Assembly (NCBI RefSeq): GCF_025947345.1 | Contig: NZ_CP110011.1 | Span: 4,836,001 to 4,900,000 of the forward strand | Length of the DNA: 64,000 nt | Direction: 5' to 3' | DNA from: Flavobacterium sp. N502536 | GTDB taxonomy: Bacteria; Bacteroidota; Bacteroidia; Flavobacteriales; Flavobacteriaceae | Shown: positions 62,748 to 64,000 of the stretch, in pieces | Position numbering within the stretch: the stretch's first letter is position 1 | Layout: every line of letters starts with the position of its first letter | Program-made: the position numbers and the translations under genes | The notes under the pieces: generated by a model | What the model was told of the DNA's origin: nothing | What the model saw: only the letters and a program-made list of their open reading frames with translations | Databases searched by the model: none

Positions 62748-63997
62748 TCAAACGAAAACTCTTATTAGTGGAACGAATCATGTATATTGATGCCACTACA
62801 CCTTTAAACTGTGTATTTACTGCAAAAATCAAAGGTGAAATTTCGAAGGAACAAATCGAAATTGCCTTAGCAAAAATCCAAAAGAAACACCCGCTGCTTC
62901 GTGCAGCAATTGACTTACAGGATAAGCAACATCCTGTTTTTGTCGTCAAAGAAAACATAAAACCGATTCCGCTTCGGATCGTAAAACGTCAAACCGATAC
63001 CCATTGGCTGGAGGAATCTGAGCAGGAATGGTACAGGCCGTTTAAAGAGGAAGACTCCCCTTTGGCACAATTGGTATGGATCAAAGGAGAAGAATTGTCC
63101 GAACTGTTATGGGTATCGCCACATTGCATCTGCGATGGAACGAGCATGGTAAGTTTGATGCAGGAATTACTTGCTTTAATAGATGATCCGACTCTTGATT
63201 TAGAACCTTATCCATTGTTCCAATCGGTAAATCATTTTTTATCGCCACAGTTTGATCTTCAAAAAAAAGAACGCAAAGCAAAGCTATTTTTACTGCTGGG
63301 AAAATGCTTCTTTTTGCTGCAGCGGAAAAATAAAAAAAGAAATCTCGGAAAAAATTATGCCATTCACTGGAAATTAGATCCGGCAGACTCAGCTGTTGTC
63401 ACGCAGAAATGTAAAGACAATGGTATTTCGGTACATGCCATTCTGTGCACAGCATTTATGCAGGCTTTTCAGGACGTGCAAGGTAAATCAGCAAAAGAAA
63501 AAGTAATTAGTCCGATAGATATCCGCCATTTTATTCCTGAAATCAAAAAGGATCATATGTTTGCCTTTGCCCCAACCATAGAACTGTCCTTAAAAAAGAA
63601 AACTCCTCAGGCACTGGATCAGGCGAAACAAATCAAAAAGGAGCTTACTCAAAAAATAGAAAAAATGGACGCCCGGGAATTGTTATGGATGGGAGAACAA
63701 ATGCACCCGCTAGCCCATCGTATGATTGCGCTGCTAAAATCAAGTCGGGGCGCACACGATCTGACGCTTTCTAATATGGGGAACCTTCAAATTCAAAATA
63801 CTTACAACAATTTCATTCTGGAAGATATTTTTAGTCCGACAGTAGCATTTCCGTGGTTAAATTCAAACACTTTAGTTACGACCAGCTATCGCAATCAAAT
63901 GGACTTTACGTTGATGTCTAATCAGGATTTCCTGCCGAAACAAGAAGCCTTAAAAATTAAAGATAAGGCCATCGAGTTGTTGACTTTATCCCTATAA
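62744..63997 (+). CDS. PapA/condensation-domain acyltransferase 2
   Basis: 417 residues, a divergent paralogue of the previous gene, with a 4-bp start/stop overlap. The active-site motif is PHCICDG: the catalytic second His (His127) and Asp131 are kept, but the first His is Pro, as happens in some family members. Other conserved parts are KIQKKHPLLRAAIDLQD and LSNMGNLQIQNTYN, then IFSPTVAFPW. It ends 3 bases before the window edge, so the operon may continue. Having two acyltransferases suggests two distinct acylations. Cytosolic by lack of a signal peptide. Confidence 0.87.
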   Translation: MIKRKLLLVERIMYIDATTPLNCVFTAKIKGEISKEQIEIALAKIQKKHPLLRAAIDLQDKQHPVFVVKENIKPIPLRIVKRQTDTHWLEESEQEWYRPFKEEDSPLAQLVWIKGEELSELLWVSPHCICDGTSMVSLMQELLALIDDPTLDLEPYPLFQSVNHFLSPQFDLQKKERKAKLFLLLGKCFFLLQRKNKKRNLGKNYAIHWKLDPADSAVVTQKCKDNGISVHAILCTAFMQAFQDVQGKSAKEKVISPIDIRHFIPEIKKDHMFAFAPTIELSLKKKTPQALDQAKQIKKELTQKIEKMDARELLWMGEQMHPLAHRMIALLKSSRGAHDLTLSNMGNLQIQNTYNNFILEDIFSPTVAFPWLNSNTLVTTSYRNQMDFTLMSNQDFLPKQEALKIKDKAIELLTLSL

Positions 63998-64000
63998 ATT

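Overview
The window is low-GC Bacteroidota DNA, most likely Flavobacterium or a close relative. The evidence is type IX secretion (T9SS) substrates with C-terminal sorting domains, PorP/SprF-family partners, AraC regulators with a membrane-spanning N-terminus, and signal peptides ending in Q after a small residue. No complete rRNA, tRNA or CRISPR array was seen.

Layout. (1) 1-10607, minus strand: a gliding/adhesion-type T9SS operon running from a giant adhesin with 21 tandem 87-residue repeats, to a PorP/SprF-like protein, a short TPR protein and a TPR/beta-propeller protein cut by the window edge. (2) 11873-20172, plus strand: an AraC regulator, a receiver-like protein, and a second large adhesin (one frameshift) with its own PorP/SprF partner. 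(3) 20141-30696: two directly repeated ~200-bp segments bracket an accessory region. It holds a tRNA 3'-end fragment, an IS1-family relic, a CPBP membrane protease, a 2319-residue SpvB/RHS toxin-like protein and a small T9SS protein. (4) 29902-35100: a gene duplication with a truncated copy, a frameshifted Tat-type alkaline phosphatase, an SGNH hydrolase, and a winged-helix regulator with two matching inverted repeats that look like its operators. (5) 35306-46135: cytochrome c peroxidase, frameshifted PhoX phosphatase, LRR protein, Crp/Fnr regulator, isochorismatase-like hydrolase and S41 peptidase. (6) 46789-63997, plus strand: a tightly packed operon for a secondary lipid or polyketide.

The last region is the most interesting. 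A 2321-residue synthase (FabK/PfaD-like x2, KS, AT, ACP, ACP, KR) and a 1412-residue synthase (KS, AT, DH, phosphopantetheinyl transferase) resemble polyunsaturated-fatty-acid (Pfa) synthases. They are followed by a free ACP, an alpha/beta hydrolase, a double glycosyltransferase and two PapA/condensation-type acyltransferases. The inferred product is a polyene or reduced polyketide chain that is released, glycosylated and acylated. Its structure cannot be read from the sequence.

Three genes (14381-19182, 30853-32258, 37265-39911) each carry one single-base frameshift at or beside a short homopolymer. This could be real decay, slippage or sequencing error.
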